Position numbers and translations under genes: made by a program | Shown here: positions 62,887-64,000 of the stretch, piece by piece | Layout of the letters: every line of letters begins with the position of its first letter | Numbering within the stretch: position 1 is the stretch's first letter | Assembly: GCA_035235625.1 (NCBI GenBank) | Contig: CP141148.1 | Coordinates: forward strand, 17,981,057 to 18,045,056 | Length of the DNA: 64,000 nucleotides | Origin: Saururus chinensis | Lineage: Eukaryota; Streptophyta; Magnoliopsida; Piperales; Saururaceae | Direction of reading: 5' to 3' | The notes under the pieces: model-generated | Seen by the model: the letters and a program-made list of their open reading frames with translations, nothing else | Database searches by the model: none | What the model was told of the DNA's origin: nothing

Positions 62887-63245
62887 CATCGTTGCCGAAA
62901 CGGTCTGGTCCCATCGTGGGCAGCTGAACCTATGAAACGTGTACGGTCTAAATTGATCTTTGTCCATTATTAGGTTGGAAGCCAGTACTAGCCGTTGAAC
63001 TGTGGGGCGTATGTTTTCTGGCCACTGCTTTGGCTCCGGTTAACCGGATACGACCCGCCCGTATGCCAAGCAGATAATGCTTGATTACCCAATTAATTAT
63101 TTACCCAAAATTTGTAGCACAACTCAATTGCTTCTTGTCCAAAGTAGGCAAAAAGGTTACGAAACAGGTAAACTACAAGGCAAGTTTTTGGGACCTTTTG
63201 TCTGGTTAGAAATGGCATGAAATGTTCCAAACCCTTTAAGTCTAT

Positions 63246-63737
63246 CACCTACCTCCTATATTTGATGATCAAGCTCAAGCATAGGTTGACAATTGTAAAT
63301 ATAGTTCTTCAAAATTTGAGGTCAAACCACAAGGAAATATAAAACCTACTAATTAAAATATAATAAAATTTGAAAGAGTATTTTATTGTAGAGTAAGAAA
63401 AATTAAATAAATAATTAGAAAAAACATGTAAAAACTAAACTATCACGAAAATAACCAACGCAATAGCAATCATTAAGGTAGTGGGGATCTTCACCTACCT
63501 CCTATATTTGATGATCAAGCTCAAGCATAGGTTGACAATTGTAAACATAATTCTTCAAAATTTGAGGTCAAACCACAAGGAAATATAAAACCTACTAATT
63601 AAAATATAATAAAATTTGAAAGAGTATTTTATTGTAGAGTAAGAAAAATTAAATAAACAATTGGAAAAAACATGTAAAAAATAAACTATCACGAAAATAA
63701 CCAACGCAATAGCAATCATTAAGGTAGTGGGGATCTT
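63246..63737. repeat. Tandem duplication, two 246-bp units
   Basis: 63246-63491 is repeated at 63492-63737 with very few differences. The unit contains GGTCAAACCACAAGGAAAT, which resembles the GGTCGAACCACAGGGA phrase seen in untranslated parts of many plant LTR elements; that origin is a guess. Confidence 0.92.
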
Positions 63738-64000
63738 TTCACACCCCCAAATTTAAACTACTTTTTTATGAAAATATTTATCACTAATTTTAACATTTAA
63801 AATTTTCTCCTATTCTTTGCGTACAATAGATAAAATTATATTAAACATTCACAAAAGAATAAAAAATCAAATTCGGAACATGAGGATTATTATTTTCATA
63901 AATACTTGTTGTGATATAGTAATTACTAACCATTTAAATATTTATAGTATTAAAAAATTCAAAGGGTCCACAACTAAATAGTTATTTGTTATATATGCAT
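63738..64000. other. AT-rich right edge of the window
   Basis: Starts TTCACACCCCCAAATTTAAAC, reminiscent, reversed, of the GGGGGTGTGA phrase near the end of Athila-type internal regions. No gene seen. Confidence 0.3.

Noticed and set aside
62737-62967. 76-codon minus-strand frame in the GC-rich patch
   Set aside because: No domain or homologue recognised; the patch is better explained as regulatory or chance GC-rich DNA.

Overview
The window looks like nuclear DNA of a flowering plant. The evidence is an intron-rich ABCG half-transporter gene of plant type, Athila-like Ty3/Gypsy retroelements with plant-type primer sites, CACTA elements with GCGACGC subterminal repeats, a Helitron helicase relic and Stowaway-type MITEs. 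The species cannot be named from the sequence; the Stowaway ends lean weakly towards a monocot.

Positions 1 to about 42,250 are a gene-free nest of transposable elements. From the left: the 5' part of an Athila-like element on the minus strand (A, 1-2997); a decayed Helitron/Pif1 helicase (3431-4400, minus); a 6.8-kb non-autonomous CACTA-like element (4403-11168); the 5' LTR of an old Athila-like element B, split by insertions; the younger element C (11933-21308), sitting in the LTR of B with a 5-bp target duplication; a second CACTA element (21653-25512, 3-bp duplication) in the leader of B; the remaining body and 3' LTR of B (to 32257); a Copia integrase scrap; and a 5'-truncated Athila-like element D on the minus strand (35097-42250). 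All coding parts of these retroelements are fossils.

Positions 44,854-55,318 hold the one convincing host gene, on the minus strand. It is an ABCG half-transporter closest to Arabidopsis ABCG22 by recalled sequence. Ten coding exons with GT/AG borders and consistent phases could be placed. Only exon 6 is abnormal: its frame shifts by one base, so the gene is either newly broken in this genotype or carries an assembly error. Intron 2 is 5.3 kb long and holds foldback MITEs, a hAT-like MITE with a TA tract and a Gypsy gag scrap. A splice acceptor just before the ATG suggests a 5' UTR intron, and a candidate leader exon lies near 60,220-60,345.

Positions 55,326-64,000 are upstream or intergenic DNA: a 2-kb long-terminal-inverted-repeat (MULE-like) element rich in GGA/TCC repeats, a foldback MITE broken by a solo LTR with a perfect 5-bp duplication, a Stowaway MITE, a GC-richer patch with two ACGT palindromes, and a 246-bp tandem duplication at the right edge. 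No tRNA, rRNA or CRISPR was seen.
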